Below are positions 38,286 through 48,176 of a stretch of DNA of 64,000 bases, piece after piece (position 1 is the first letter of the stretch; each line of letters starts with the position of its first letter). Source of the stretch: Rhodoglobus vestalii (GTDB lineage Bacteria; Actinomycetota; Actinomycetes; Actinomycetales; Microbacteriaceae); NCBI RefSeq assembly GCF_006788895.1, contig NZ_VFRA01000001.1, positions 2,170,001-2,234,000 of the forward strand. Reading direction: 5' to 3'. A program made the translations under genes and the position numbers. Below the pieces are notes generated by a model. It ran no database searches and was not told where the DNA came from. It was given only the letters and a program-made list of their open reading frames with translations.

Positions 38286-40172
38286 TTAGCGTTCGGTGGT
38301 CGCTTCCACCGCGATGATGCTTGACAGCGGCAAGGTGCGCTCGATATCTGCCCCCCGGTCGAGTGCGCGCATCCGCCCCGCGGCCACGCTCGACGGCTCG
38401 AGGGTGTACACCACCTCACGACCATCGGGCATCGTCACGGTGACTGTCAGCAGCAACTTGTTGCGGATGGCGACCTCGATCTGCCGAGATAGCCACGCCT
38501 GATCCTCATCACCGGTATTGCCGCCCTGGCCTGCACGAAGCTTCGCTAGCAACTGCTCCGGCTGGGCATCCTGCGGCTCAGTAGCATCGGGATCGCTGAT
38601 CTGGTCACGACGCAGGGACAAAATGGTGCCGTCGGCATCTTCGGCAGCAACAGGGTACCGGGCGTCGCTCAGGGCCCAAAACAGTTGCTCGACACCGAAG
38701 CGGGAGACGAGACGATCGGGCTCTTGACGCAACCCGAATGGGCCAAAGTTGGGGTCAACTGAGATTGACTGAAGCAACAAAGAGTCGGGTGAGGTGACAT
38801 AGCTTCCGGCGGCCCCGTGGGCGCCGACCCGCACAAGGCCATGACGCGACGCCGCTTCCACCAACAGGTACTCCACCGGCTGGGGAACACCCGTCAGCGA
38901 AATCTCTGCCAGAAATTGGCGCATCCCCTCCAGCGTTTCACCGAGCGTCATTGCATGGTGCAGGCTCGACCGCGAAATGCGATAGGTGGATGCCAGAGCG
39001 CGAGTTTCAACATCGGCAATGGTGCGCAGGCGAGCATCCAGTTGCGCCGCCAACGGCCCGGGCGAGATCACCGTGAGGTCGGGCTGCACATACACTCGGT
39101 GCACCTCCTGCGGAAACAGGTCAGCCATCGCCTCAGCGGCTTCGGCGGGGGTGCGGGTGAGCAGTGCCACCCCGGCGGTACTGGGGAGCCTTTCGGCGGT
39201 CACGCCGAGCAACTGTGCATCCCGGCTGTAGCGGCGCAACTTTTCGAGCATCCAGTCGACGCCCGCCGGAAACAACCAGCGCACGTAATCTTCGACGCCA
39301 TCGCCCCAGAAGCTCTGGGTGCGGTCAGCCAAGATAGTGCGGATGTCGTCGGGCACTCCCTGATGCCAAGCCTCGGCGAGGTGCAGCCAGCGTTGGTCTG
39401 CGGAGCGCGACATCCACTCGGTGGCGTTGACGGTGGGCATCCATTGGGCATTCGTTGCGGCAACAAGACCGGCACGCTCAGCAATGTCCACGAGGCTGGC
39501 GACCTTGTCGAGCGGCACGGCCATCGCTACGGCGAGACGTTTCGAGTCGGGTAACGAGACCCCGCCCTTGGCGAGGTCACGAACCGGGGTCGTGCGCAAC
39601 TGGTTGAGAAGTTCAGTGACTTCGTTGGTTGTTGCGAATGCATTCTCGGCGGCGATGCGGTCGAGAGAGGCACGCTCGGTGGGCTCAACCGAGGTGAGGG
39701 TCGAGGGGGGAGCGGTCTGCAGAAGTTCGCCGGTCGAAGGAAAGCCATCGGCGGGCCAGCGGCTGAGATGATCGATGACGCCATCCGGGGAACTGTAGAG
39801 AGAATCGCGCACAATGAGCAGGGCGTGATCGACCAGTCGATCGAGCCGCTGCTGCACTGCCACCGGATCGGTGCCGAACCGGCCCAGTACTCCCGCGAGG
39901 TCATGTGCTGTGATCGACGCCGACTCGCAAACAACAGCCACAGTTGCCAGCGTGGGACGGTCAAGAGTGCGAAGAACCCGCTCAAGGGAGGCGGTCTGCT
40001 GCAGAGCATCCGCGAGGTCAAAGAAATCGCTGACAGAATTGCTGCGCACAACGCGCGAGCGCAACAACTCGAGAAGTTGACTATCGTCTAGTGCGCGCAG
40101 TTGAGCGGCGAGCAGAAGAGCAGCGTCGCTAATTGTGGCCGTTCCTATATTCGCGTTGGCGGCGGCGCCCAT
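38286..40172 (-). CDS. Helicase-associated protein, XPB partner
   Basis: About 628 aa from ATG 40172, mostly helical, with the C-terminal XPB/Ssl2-like domain that contains VHRVYVQPDLTVISPGPL (typical of the Helicase_C_3 family). The helicase core is absent, so it is likely a partner of the XPB helicase. The start is not firm: ATG 40172 overlaps the upstream membrane gene by 44 bp, and an ATT at the stop of that gene would begin at the recognisable homology (ISDAALLLAAQLRALDD). Confidence 0.75.
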   Translation of the reverse strand: MGAAANANIGTATISDAALLLAAQLRALDDSQLLELLRSRVVRSNSVSDFFDLADALQQTASLERVLRTLDRPTLATVAVVCESASITAHDLAGVLGRFGTDPVAVQQRLDRLVDHALLIVRDSLYSSPDGVIDHLSRWPADGFPSTGELLQTAPPSTLTSVEPTERASLDRIAAENAFATTNEVTELLNQLRTTPVRDLAKGGVSLPDSKRLAVAMAVPLDKVASLVDIAERAGLVAATNAQWMPTVNATEWMSRSADQRWLHLAEAWHQGVPDDIRTILADRTQSFWGDGVEDYVRWLFPAGVDWMLEKLRRYSRDAQLLGVTAERLPSTAGVALLTRTPAEAAEAMADLFPQEVHRVYVQPDLTVISPGPLAAQLDARLRTIADVETRALASTYRISRSSLHHAMTLGETLEGMRQFLAEISLTGVPQPVEYLLVEAASRHGLVRVGAHGAAGSYVTSPDSLLLQSISVDPNFGPFGLRQEPDRLVSRFGVEQLFWALSDARYPVAAEDADGTILSLRRDQISDPDATEPQDAQPEQLLAKLRAGQGGNTGDEDQAWLSRQIEVAIRNKLLLTVTVTMPDGREVVYTLEPSSVAAGRMRALDRGADIERTLPLSSIIAVEATTER

Positions 40173-40398
40173 TGAACACCAGAAGGATGATGATGAACGC
40201 AACACCCAACGGCAGAGCAAAGTAGGGCATAGTGAGCACTGCGGGCCACGCACCGGTGTCAAAATCTTGTTGACCTGCTGCCGTGGCAACAACGACGGCG
40301 ACAAAGCTCAGTACGGCGAGTGCGATCGAGATGGCGACGAGGTAAGCGAGCACACGCTCGATGCGAAGGTCGCGTTCAGTTGAATGATTTGTCACAGT
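40129..40398 (-). CDS. Small two-helix membrane protein
   Basis: About 90 aa, with an N-terminal cytoplasmic part and two membrane helices (VLAYLVAISIALAVLSFVAV and YFALPLGVAFIIILLVF) ending in a basic tail (NGRRRQREYRNGHN). GTG starts at about 40398 or 40392 fit; the open frame continues upstream to 40473. This type of small protein commonly precedes the XPB-partner gene in actinobacteria. Its function is unknown. Confidence 0.6.
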   Translation of the reverse strand, partial: TVTNHSTERDLRIERVLAYLVAISIALAVLSFVAVVVATAAGQQDFDTGAWPAVLTMPYFALPLGVAFIIILLVFNGRRRQREYRNGHN

Positions 40399-40459
40399 CA
40401 CAAGGATACGCGCTCGCAAACGTTCTAAGCTTGAGTCACGATTACAAAGGAGCATGCCC

Positions 40460-40843
40460 ATGCCTACCGGCAAGGTTAAGTTTTACGATGACGAGAAGGG
40501 TTTTGGCTTCATCATGAGTGATGAAGGCCAAGAGGTCTTCTTGCATGCCTCTGCGCTGCCGGCTGGCACGACAGGGGTGAAGGCGGGTACCCGTCTCGAA
40601 TTCGGTATCGCCGACGGCAAGAAGGGTGCGCAAGCACTCTCGGTGCGCGTCATGGAAGCTCCCACGAGCATGAGCAAACTCAATCGCAAGCCCGCCGATG
40701 ACATGGCCGTGATTATTGAAGATCTCGTCAAGCTCATGGATGGTATTGGTTCCGGCCTGAAGCGGGGGCGCTACCCCGACAAGGCTCACGCCGCCAAGAT
40801 TGCCTCGATGCTGCGAAAGGTAGCGGACGAACTAGATGCTTAG
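40460..40843 (+). CDS. Cold-shock domain protein with C-terminal helical extension
   Basis: 127 aa: an N-terminal cold-shock fold (residues 1-66, GKVKFYDDEKGFGFIMSDEGQEVFLHASAL with RNP1 and RNP2) followed by a 60-residue helical extension absent from CspA. RNA chaperone activity follows from the fold. An AAAGGAGC site favours ATG 40460 over 40454. The stop overlaps the DUF3027 start by 8 bp, so the two are co-expressed. Confidence 0.88.
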   Translation: MPTGKVKFYDDEKGFGFIMSDEGQEVFLHASALPAGTTGVKAGTRLEFGIADGKKGAQALSVRVMEAPTSMSKLNRKPADDMAVIIEDLVKLMDGIGSGLKRGRYPDKAHAAKIASMLRKVADELDA

Positions 40844-41465
40844 TAGCCGGTACGACGCGCTCGCACGGGGTGCACTCCTCGAAATCACGGATACGGCGTC
40901 GATTGGTGCGCTTGCTGGTGAACAGGTCGAAAGTGACGGCACCGTCTCGGTGATCTTCGCCTCGGCGATGCGCGGCTACCCGGGCTGGAACTGGACCGTC
41001 AGCATCGCCCATGTAGAGGGTGCCGAGCCGACGGTTCTCGAAGCAGAACTGATGCCCGCCGAGGGCGCACTGCTGTCGCCCGACTGGGTTCCGTGGTCTG
41101 AACGACTGGCGGACTACAAAGCTGCTCAGGCGGCAACTGAAGCAGCGGATGTCGAGAAGGCCGCTGCAGACGAAGCCGCAGGCCAAGACGATGACGACGA
41201 CGACCTCGATCATGATGACGATGACGACGACGATGATTATGACTCTGGGATCTTCCGTGGGGGCGACCACGACGGCGTAAACGTTGACGACCTCGATGAG
41301 CCAGACGACGATGACGACGGGCTAGATGACGCGGAGTCAGAAGATGACGATGACGACGACGAGCTAAATGACGATGACGATGACGAGCTAGACGATGATG
41401 ACGATGACGATGACGAGCTAGACGACGATGACGATGACGATGACGATTCAGAGGAAGACGACTAG
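40836..41465 (+). CDS. DUF3027 protein with poly-aspartate tail
   Basis: 209 aa. The first 110 residues are the actinobacterial DUF3027 domain (GYPGWNWTVSIAHV). The last 90 are almost only Asp and Glu with ELDDDD repeats, encoded by GAC/GAT tandem runs that are prone to slippage. It is co-transcribed with the cold-shock gene and converges with a DUF2530 gene, overlapping its end by 4 bp. No function is known; DNA or RNA mimicry is one possibility for the tail. Confidence 0.8.
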   Translation: MLSSRYDALARGALLEITDTASIGALAGEQVESDGTVSVIFASAMRGYPGWNWTVSIAHVEGAEPTVLEAELMPAEGALLSPDWVPWSERLADYKAAQAATEAADVEKAAADEAAGQDDDDDDLDHDDDDDDDDYDSGIFRGGDHDGVNVDDLDEPDDDDDGLDDAESEDDDDDDELNDDDDDELDDDDDDDDELDDDDDDDDDSEEDD

Positions 41466-41707
41466 TCCGACCGCTTTCCGTGCCTGACATGGGTGTACAT
41501 CAGGCCGACGAGCCCAAGCGCGAGCCCTGCAACAGCTGTCCACAGCCACCACAGGTTGCCGGCAGCGTTCAGCGGCTCGATAAAAAGCAGCAAAACGGCT
41601 AGGGCGAGCACCCACAACACGATGCCCACGAGCATCGCCTTGCGGTCGTCGGTCTCGACCACTTCAGGGTCGGGCCGCCGTTCGGAGTCCTTGAGCCAGA
41701 TGCGCAC
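41462..41707 (-). CDS. DUF2530 membrane protein
   Basis: 81 aa with two membrane helices (AMLVGIVLWVLALAVLLLF and WLWTAVAGLALGLVGLMYT) after a charged N-terminus (RRPDPEVVETDDRK) and a basic tail (HVRHGKRSD), the layout of the actinobacterial DUF2530 family. It sits 9 bp downstream of serC in the same direction. Function is unknown. Confidence 0.75.
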   Translation of the reverse strand: MRIWLKDSERRPDPEVVETDDRKAMLVGIVLWVLALAVLLLFIEPLNAAGNLWWLWTAVAGLALGLVGLMYTHVRHGKRSD

Positions 41708-41716
41708 GGTCTCAGG

Positions 41717-42856
<1,140 letters not shown>

Positions 42857-42869
42857 CTAGTCTTGTCGC

Positions 42870-43571
42870 ATGACCGATCTCGTTGACACCACCGAGATGT
42901 ACCTGCGCACGATCCTTGACCTTGAGGAAGAGAATATTGTTCCGCTGCGGGCACGCATCTCCGAACGCCTCGGCCACTCTGGGCCAACCGTTTCGCAAAC
43001 TATCGGCCGCATGGAACGTGACGGCCTTGTCGTCGTCGAAGGCGACCGCCACCTTGAGTTCACCGAGGAGGGTCGCCGCCGTGCCACGCAGGTGATGCGA
43101 AAGCACCGGCTTGCTGAGCGCTTGCTTGCCGATGTGATTGGGCTCGATTGGGCTCTCGTGCACGATGAGGCCTGCCGGTGGGAGCACGTGATGAGTGAGC
43201 AGGTTGAGCGCAAGCTCATCGAGATGCTCGATCACCCCACCGAGTCGCCCTACGGCAATCCGATTCCCGGTTTGGAAGAGTTGGGTGGCGTTGCCGCAGC
43301 CTCGTTCAGTGCCGGGATGGTGAACATTGTGGAGCTGGTTTCGGAGAGTTTGGTGCCCGTTTCGGGTCGCATCCGTCGTCTGGGTGAGCCTGTGCAGTTC
43401 GAGCCAGAGTTGTTGCAACAGTTGTTTAATGCGGGGGTCGTACCCGGTAAGACGGCCACCTTCTCCGCGGCGGACTCCTATGTTGCGGTCACCGTTGAGG
43501 GATTCGGTGAGGGTCTCGAGCTTCCCAACGAAGTGGCTGTGCACATCTTTGTAGAGAAGCCCAGCATCTAA
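42870..43571 (+). CDS. ideR: Iron-dependent repressor, IdeR/DtxR family
   Basis: 233 aa: an N-terminal winged helix (MYLRTILDLEEENIVPLRARISERLGHSGPTVSQTIGRMERDGL), a dimerisation/metal domain with HRLAERLLADVIGLDW...HDEACRWEHVMSE, and a C-terminal SH3-like domain. The metal ligands in these segments fit DtxR. The start stands 8 bp from a TAGTCT element, so the transcript may be leaderless. The box in front of hmuT is a likely target. Confidence 0.9.
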   Translation: MTDLVDTTEMYLRTILDLEEENIVPLRARISERLGHSGPTVSQTIGRMERDGLVVVEGDRHLEFTEEGRRRATQVMRKHRLAERLLADVIGLDWALVHDEACRWEHVMSEQVERKLIEMLDHPTESPYGNPIPGLEELGGVAAASFSAGMVNIVELVSESLVPVSGRIRRLGEPVQFEPELLQQLFNAGVVPGKTATFSAADSYVAVTVEGFGEGLELPNEVAVHIFVEKPSI

Positions 43572-43651
43572 GTTTCTGATTTTGGTGTTCACCGAGCCGT
43601 TACCGTCTCGTCATTCGATGCGGCGCGCCTGCGTGCGGAAAGCCTGAAAAA

Positions 43652-43670
43652 TTGGGTTAGCCTATACCCC
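43652..43670. promoter_or_regulatory. Weak IdeR-like box
   Basis: TTGGGTTAGCCTATACCCC matches the IdeR/DtxR consensus at 13 of 19 positions, with a perfect GGTTAGCCTA core. It lies 81 bp after the ideR stop and 237 bp before the HNH gene. The rest of the 335-bp gap holds no gene I can support. Confidence 0.3.
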
Positions 43671-43906
43671 TTGGAGTTCCCGAATGAACCGGAGAATCGA
43701 ATGTTAGGTAGGTGCAGCATCCAAACCGTGGATGCGCGTGCTCGCTTCTACATACGACACAGCAGTCCTGTGCGTGGCAGTTTTCGCGCGCAGAATCACT
43801 AGGCATCGTCTTACGACGGTGCGTTTATGTTTTCTGCCTCCCATTCGCAGAGCCTCAAGGAAGTCGATTGCCTGCAAGCCGTGCAGGCTCTTTCGAGAGG
43901 ATGATA

Positions 43907-44404
43907 ATGCGCACACTGGTACTGAACGCCGGCTATGAGCCGCTCGCAGTCGTGTCTTTCAAGCGAGCGATTGTGCTCGTGCTGAATCAGAAAGCGACGA
44001 TTATCGCCGCCGATTCGGAGAATCCTGTCTATGGGACTAACGGATCCTGGGATCGCCCGTCGGTCATCATCCTGCGAAATTACGTGCGCATCCCGTCGAC
44101 ACGTCGACTGCCGGTCTCTCGCCGGGGGGTGCTGCGGCGCGATGCAAATCGGTGCGGTTATTGCGGGGGATCAGCCACCACTATCGACCACGTGTTGCCT
44201 CGTTCGCGTGGCGGCGAAGACACCTGGGAAAACCTAGTGGCCTGCTGTTTGCGATGCAACAACCTGAAGGGTAATCGCACTCCTGCGGAGATGAACTGGC
44301 GCTTGCTGACGAAGCCACGCCCGCCTCACACTAGCGCGTGGCTCGTGCGGGGAATTGAAAGAGCACTCCCAGATTGGGAAGAATATTTGGCTCCAGCCGC
44401 ATAG
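43907..44404 (+). CDS. HNH endonuclease
   Basis: 165 aa: an N-terminal domain (MRTLVLNAGYEPLAVVSF) followed by an HNH nuclease motif with CxxC (RCGYCG), TIDHVLPRSRGG, W..LVACCLRCNNLKGNR. This conserved actinobacterial stand-alone HNH protein has no defined role. ATG 43907 has a GAGAGG site; the 230-aa frame from 43712 is rejected. Confidence 0.88.
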   Translation: MRTLVLNAGYEPLAVVSFKRAIVLVLNQKATIIAADSENPVYGTNGSWDRPSVIILRNYVRIPSTRRLPVSRRGVLRRDANRCGYCGGSATTIDHVLPRSRGGEDTWENLVACCLRCNNLKGNRTPAEMNWRLLTKPRPPHTSAWLVRGIERALPDWEEYLAPAA

Positions 44405-44486
44405 CTGTTATGCTGTTGTGATTATTCCCGATATTCGAGATGTGCCCCCTATGTGTCTCGAATGTTCTGCACTGTGAGGTTTTCGT

Positions 44487-45410
44487 TTGTCCCGTTTGTC
44501 ACCAGATAACAACGAAGTCTTTGGTGTACCTGCGACCGACGCTTCCGCCGGTGTTCCTGTCTTCGCCTCGCGTCGCGAAGCACGTGCAGCTCGGCAGTCA
44601 GCAGGTGCAACGACCCTAGGCGGTGCAACGGTCCCACCCGCTTTCTCGCAACCTGCGGATAGCCCAGTCGATCGGCGTCGCCCTATCGGTTCGACGAGGC
44701 GCGCCCGTCGCAATCCTGTAAAGGCTCTGGCGTCCATGGCAATCATTGGCGGACTTTTTGCGGTTGCTGGATTGCCCGCTCATGGGCAAGGCGAGCTTCT
44801 TGTCGCGGGCGGAGCCACCGCTCAGCCCGTGGCTGTCGCAGATTCGTCAACGGTGAGCGCGCAGTCCGTTACGGTCAGCGCCGACCTCGCACTTCCTGAG
44901 CTTGAGCGCGATCAATTTGAGGCGACTTCGCCCGAAGATCTGGAAGTTATCCGGCAGCAATCGGCGATCGCTTCGGAGAACGCCGTGTATGCGGCATCGG
45001 GTGCTCGCGAACTCGGCGATGACTACCCGTGGGCAACCGGTGGCTACTCACTGTCACCTCTCAACTACTATCTTCGCCAGTGCACCGACTTTGTTGCGTG
45101 GCGTTTGAACCGCGATGTCGGGTCGGTCTCAGCTCCGTTCCGGTGGGCATGGGCTGACCTCACCCCGAACGGTGGAAATGCTTCCCAGTGGAAAGCCGCG
45201 TGGGATGCGCACGGCTGGACCGTCAGCGCAACACCGGTCGTGGGTTCTGTGGCCTGGTTCGGTTGGGAGAACCATATTGCTTACGTGAAGACGGTTAACG
45301 CCGATGGCAGCGTTTTGGTCGAAGAATACAACTACGTGAACCGCGTATACGGTCAGCGCATTCTTGCGGCCGCCGACGTCGACGCCTTCCTTTACCCACC
45401 CGGCCAGTAG
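44487..45410 (+). CDS. CHAP-domain cell-wall amidase or peptidase
   Basis: 307 aa. A long cytoplasmic/low-complexity N-terminus (1-75) is followed by a membrane segment (about 78-97), a coiled linker and a C-terminal CHAP domain with the catalytic Cys in LRQCTDFVAWRLN (near 193) and His in WENHIAYVK (near 258). It should cut peptidoglycan at the cell surface. The TTG start is supported by a GTGAGG site; no better start is seen. Confidence 0.82.
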   Translation: MSRLSPDNNEVFGVPATDASAGVPVFASRREARAARQSAGATTLGGATVPPAFSQPADSPVDRRRPIGSTRRARRNPVKALASMAIIGGLFAVAGLPAHGQGELLVAGGATAQPVAVADSSTVSAQSVTVSADLALPELERDQFEATSPEDLEVIRQQSAIASENAVYAASGARELGDDYPWATGGYSLSPLNYYLRQCTDFVAWRLNRDVGSVSAPFRWAWADLTPNGGNASQWKAAWDAHGWTVSATPVVGSVAWFGWENHIAYVKTVNADGSVLVEEYNYVNRVYGQRILAAADVDAFLYPPGQ

Positions 45411-45439
45411 TCGGCGACTCAGCTACACTCGAACCGTCA

Positions 45440-45511
45440 GCCTCTGTAGCTCAACGGAAGAGCAACTCCGTCCTAAGGAGCAGGTTGGGGGTTCGAATCC
45501 CTCCAGGGGCA
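45440..45511 (+). tRNA. tRNA-Arg (CCT)
   Basis: GCCTCTG acceptor pairs with CAGGGGC, D-arm AGCTCAACGGAAGAGCA, anticodon stem CTCCG with loop GTCCTAA (anticodon CCT) and T-arm GGGGGTTCGAATCCCTC; discriminator A at 45511. No CCA is encoded. An integrase gene lies 98 bp beyond its 3' end. Confidence 0.95.
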
Positions 45512-45608
45512 CATAAAAATGCTGGTCAGGGCCACTTTACCGTAGGCTTGGCGTAGCAAAAGGGACAGGACTTTCGCCCGGCCCCTCACTTACTCAACGT
45601 TTACTCTG

Positions 45609-46781
45609 TCAACTCGCCTTCTCGACCAATGCCAGATGTGGCACCGGAGCCAGACTTTCTAGCGCCGAGTTGACGTCGGGTGATAGGTGCTGTTGGGCTT
45701 CAACATAGTGCTTCTCTGTGATGGCGGTTGAGCTGTGATTGGCGTAGGCGGTCGCCGCGTCGACGCCGAGTGACGTGGCGATACGGGTCAAGGCGGTGCG
45801 CCGCAAACTGTGAGGCGTCACCCACGACAGGTCGGCTGCATCCCTGAGTCGCAGCCACGCCTGCTGGACGTGGCGCTGGTTGATGAGCCCGCCGCGCGAG
45901 GATGCGAATAGCAAACTGTTCGCTCCCGCCAGTGCCGCTCGTTCGCGAAGAATGCTCACAACCCAGTTTGGCGCCAAGAGGGTACGATGCCCCTCGGGTC
46001 CGTCTTTTGTATGAGTCTGCCGCACAATGGGCGTCGATGAGTTGTCGACGGTAGCCCTGATGTGCACGCGCGCGCCGTCAGGATTATCCAGGTCCAAGTC
46101 GCCGGCGGTGAGAGCCAGCACTTCGCCAATTCTGAGCGCGAGCGCGAGCTGCACGTCGAATACTGCGGGAAGATAGGCGTTGCCCCTCTTTCGGGGTGAA
46201 CGTACGGCCGCACGGAATCGCACCAGTTCTTCGTCGGTCAACGCCCGCGGGGTCGGTGTTTTGACCTTCGCTTTCGAGACGGCGCTGACCGGGTTGCCCA
46301 TGACTGCATCACGGCGGGCAGCGAGCGCAAACGATTGCGACAGGATGGTGCGTGCAAGCTCTGATTGGACCGGGCGGGTGCGGCGCTCTCCGACGAGCCA
46401 GTGGTCGATTCGGCCGGTGGTTGCCTCCCTGAGCCGTAGTGCACCAAGGCCGGGATTGATGATGCGGGACATGATGTCGGTGTAGTTCACTCGGGTGCCG
46501 TTACTGAGGCTCGATTCGGTGAGCTTTGCCTCCCACCAAATGTCGAGCAGTTCGGTGATGGTGCTGTCACCGGTGAGGTCACCGTCGCGGGTGCTGGTGG
46601 CACGCTCACTGAGCGCTGTTGTAAGTGCTGCTCTTGCTAGCCCCTTCGTCGCACCACCGCGTTCGACGGGTCTGGTTTTCCCGTCGTTGTCGCGGAACCG
46701 CGTGCGGGCGGTCCATGCGCCTGGTCTGCCCGCAACGGAGATGGTGCCGTGAGAGCCGATGTCCAATGGTGGCCGTCCCAC
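45609..46781 (-). CDS. Tyrosine site-specific integrase
   Basis: 390 aa with an N-terminal core-binding domain (WWEAKLTESSLSNGTRVNYTDIMSRIINPGLG) and a catalytic domain carrying the first Arg (ALRIGEVLAL), HSLRRTALTRI and ANHSSTAITEKHYV with the nucleophilic Tyr. GTG 46781 is 2 bp after the excisionase stop, the natural coupled start; the frame to 46847 overlaps that gene. The setting beside the tRNA-Arg 3' end is standard for island integration there. Confidence 0.88.
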   Translation of the reverse strand: MGRPPLDIGSHGTISVAGRPGAWTARTRFRDNDGKTRPVERGGATKGLARAALTTALSERATSTRDGDLTGDSTITELLDIWWEAKLTESSLSNGTRVNYTDIMSRIINPGLGALRLREATTGRIDHWLVGERRTRPVQSELARTILSQSFALAARRDAVMGNPVSAVSKAKVKTPTPRALTDEELVRFRAAVRSPRKRGNAYLPAVFDVQLALALRIGEVLALTAGDLDLDNPDGARVHIRATVDNSSTPIVRQTHTKDGPEGHRTLLAPNWVVSILRERAALAGANSLLFASSRGGLINQRHVQQAWLRLRDAADLSWVTPHSLRRTALTRIATSLGVDAATAYANHSSTAITEKHYVEAQQHLSPDVNSALESLAPVPHLALVEKAS

Positions 46782-46782
46782 A

Positions 46783-46998
46783 TCAGACCGCCTTCGACAT
46801 AGCCCAGGCATCCAACGCCTGGATGTTGTAACGCACGGCCGACCCAAGCTTCAGGTACGGGGGACCGTCAATACCGGCTGCGCGCCAATTCCTGAGAGTC
46901 TTAGGGCGAAGGACCAGCCGCGCGGCCGCACCTTCTTCGTTCAAAAACACGGGGGCAGGCAGTGCCGCTGTTGTGGCTGCTTCGGTGATGGTGGTCAT
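46783..46998 (-). CDS. Excisionase-type helix-turn-helix protein
   Basis: 71 aa with a MerR/AlpA-like winged helix (FLNEEGAAARLVLRPKTLRNWRAAGIDGPPYLKLGSAVRY). An AGAAGGAG site precedes ATG 46998. It sits just upstream of the integrase in one transcript, the int/xis order used by actinobacterial integrative elements. The long frame to 47493 is a high-GC artefact. Confidence 0.82.
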   Translation of the reverse strand: MTTITEAATTAALPAPVFLNEEGAAARLVLRPKTLRNWRAAGIDGPPYLKLGSAVRYNIQALDAWAMSKAV

Positions 46999-47155
46999 GA
47001 TGTACTCCTTCTGCACCTTTACATGCGCGGCACCGGCCCGAGCGGGACGTTCCGGGGCGACCTCGAAAGGTGGAGGGCCGCTTGCACCCTCTATGCGACA
47101 AGTTATGGACCGGGTGGGATCTGCTGGGATAAGCCCTGTCGCGCACTGTGAACGC

Positions 47156-47710
47156 GTGGAACATGACAACGAATGGAGCGATCGTGAGCACGTCATGGAC
47201 CCGCGAGGCACTGTGCTTATCGCCGCGTATGGGGCAGCCTTGCATGGCGGCGACGGCATCTCTAGAGGGTGGAAGGCGTTGGTGCGCCAGCTCTGCGATG
47301 CGGACTTGCCGGTTGGTCGCCTACCCGCGGATGAGGCTGTGGCTCCCCTTCCGTCTTCGGCCGCAAACACCCCAGAATCAGCCGCGCAGAGTCGAGCCAT
47401 GGTTGAACAATCGAAGTCCCGAGACGGTGGCCGTCCGGAGTCATACGACAAACCCCATCCGAGCGATCCACTCTGGATCATCGTCCGGGGCACCGCCCTC
47501 GGAGATGACCGTATCCATGCCTTCCACGGTTATGCGGAGCTGCTCCAAACCCTCTCCGGCGACGCGCCACTTCCGCCGCGCGGTGATCGCACACCGGCAG
47601 GTATGGCCGCCCGGTGTGCAGCGTTGTCACGTGCCAGCGAGAGTCTGGTCGGAGATGCCGATCGTGCGACCGTCGCGCGCGGTGGCCAGTTGGGCTGGGG
47701 CAATGGCTGA
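47156..47710 (+). CDS. Hypothetical island protein
   Basis: About 184 aa from GTG 47156 (ERVEHDNEWSDREHVMDP...) with segments that look protein-like (DPLWIIVRGTALGDDRIHAFHGYAELLQTLSG). No family is recognised. Competing frames exist here in GC-rich DNA and no strong ribosome binding site marks a start; ATG 47195 is an alternative. It is divergent from xis-int. Confidence 0.4.
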   Translation: MEHDNEWSDREHVMDPRGTVLIAAYGAALHGGDGISRGWKALVRQLCDADLPVGRLPADEAVAPLPSSAANTPESAAQSRAMVEQSKSRDGGRPESYDKPHPSDPLWIIVRGTALGDDRIHAFHGYAELLQTLSGDAPLPPRGDRTPAGMAARCAALSRASESLVGDADRATVARGGQLGWGNG

Positions 47711-47762
47711 GTTCACTGATAGCAGTCGGCGTTCTGGACTTGCGCGAGCTGGGACGCAGTGA

Positions 47763-48176
47763 CGCGCCCTCCCCTGAGAACCCGAACACACCCTGATCTA
47801 GGTATGTATCGTCACCAATGCCCCAAACAACGGTGCTGGAGCGCGGCGTTTTCGTAAAAGTTTGATACAGGCTGCTCGCTCGCCGCCAACGATGCGCCCT
47901 CCGAATGTTGTCCGCTGCAACACGGGGCGATCTCTTGATGCGGGCTGGTTTGTCTTCTTGCCGTTGCCTTCGAAGTCGCACATTGCCTCGGCTTCATACC
48001 GTTGGCAGGAGTGCTGCGAGCGCGGCCTTAGCTCGCGTGCACATTCAGCGTTTAGCTGGTGACTGCGTATGCGAAACAGATAATTCCCACCGGTCATTTT
48101 CCTGTCGCATAGGGGCTGTGCGTGACAACGGTAGCGAGGTTTTCGCTACCGGTAAGCATCACAGACAGGACCAACA
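47763..48176. other. Gene-poor stretch
   Basis: 414 bp without a convincing gene. All frames give short, low-quality products. A candidate ribosome binding site for the next gene is at its right end. Confidence 0.5.

Noticed and set aside
45440..45511. Second attachment site (repeat of the tRNA-Arg end) inside the window
   Set aside because: I searched by eye for GGTTCGAATCCCTCCAGGGG downstream and did not find it; a computed search may still reveal a shorter core.
46783..47493. 236-aa minus-strand frame covering the excisionase
   Set aside because: Only the last 71 codons are protein-like; a strong ribosome binding site at 46998 marks the real start.
47478..47981. 167-aa Arg-rich minus-strand ORF
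   Set aside because: Composition is typical of a shadow frame and no ribosome binding site is seen.
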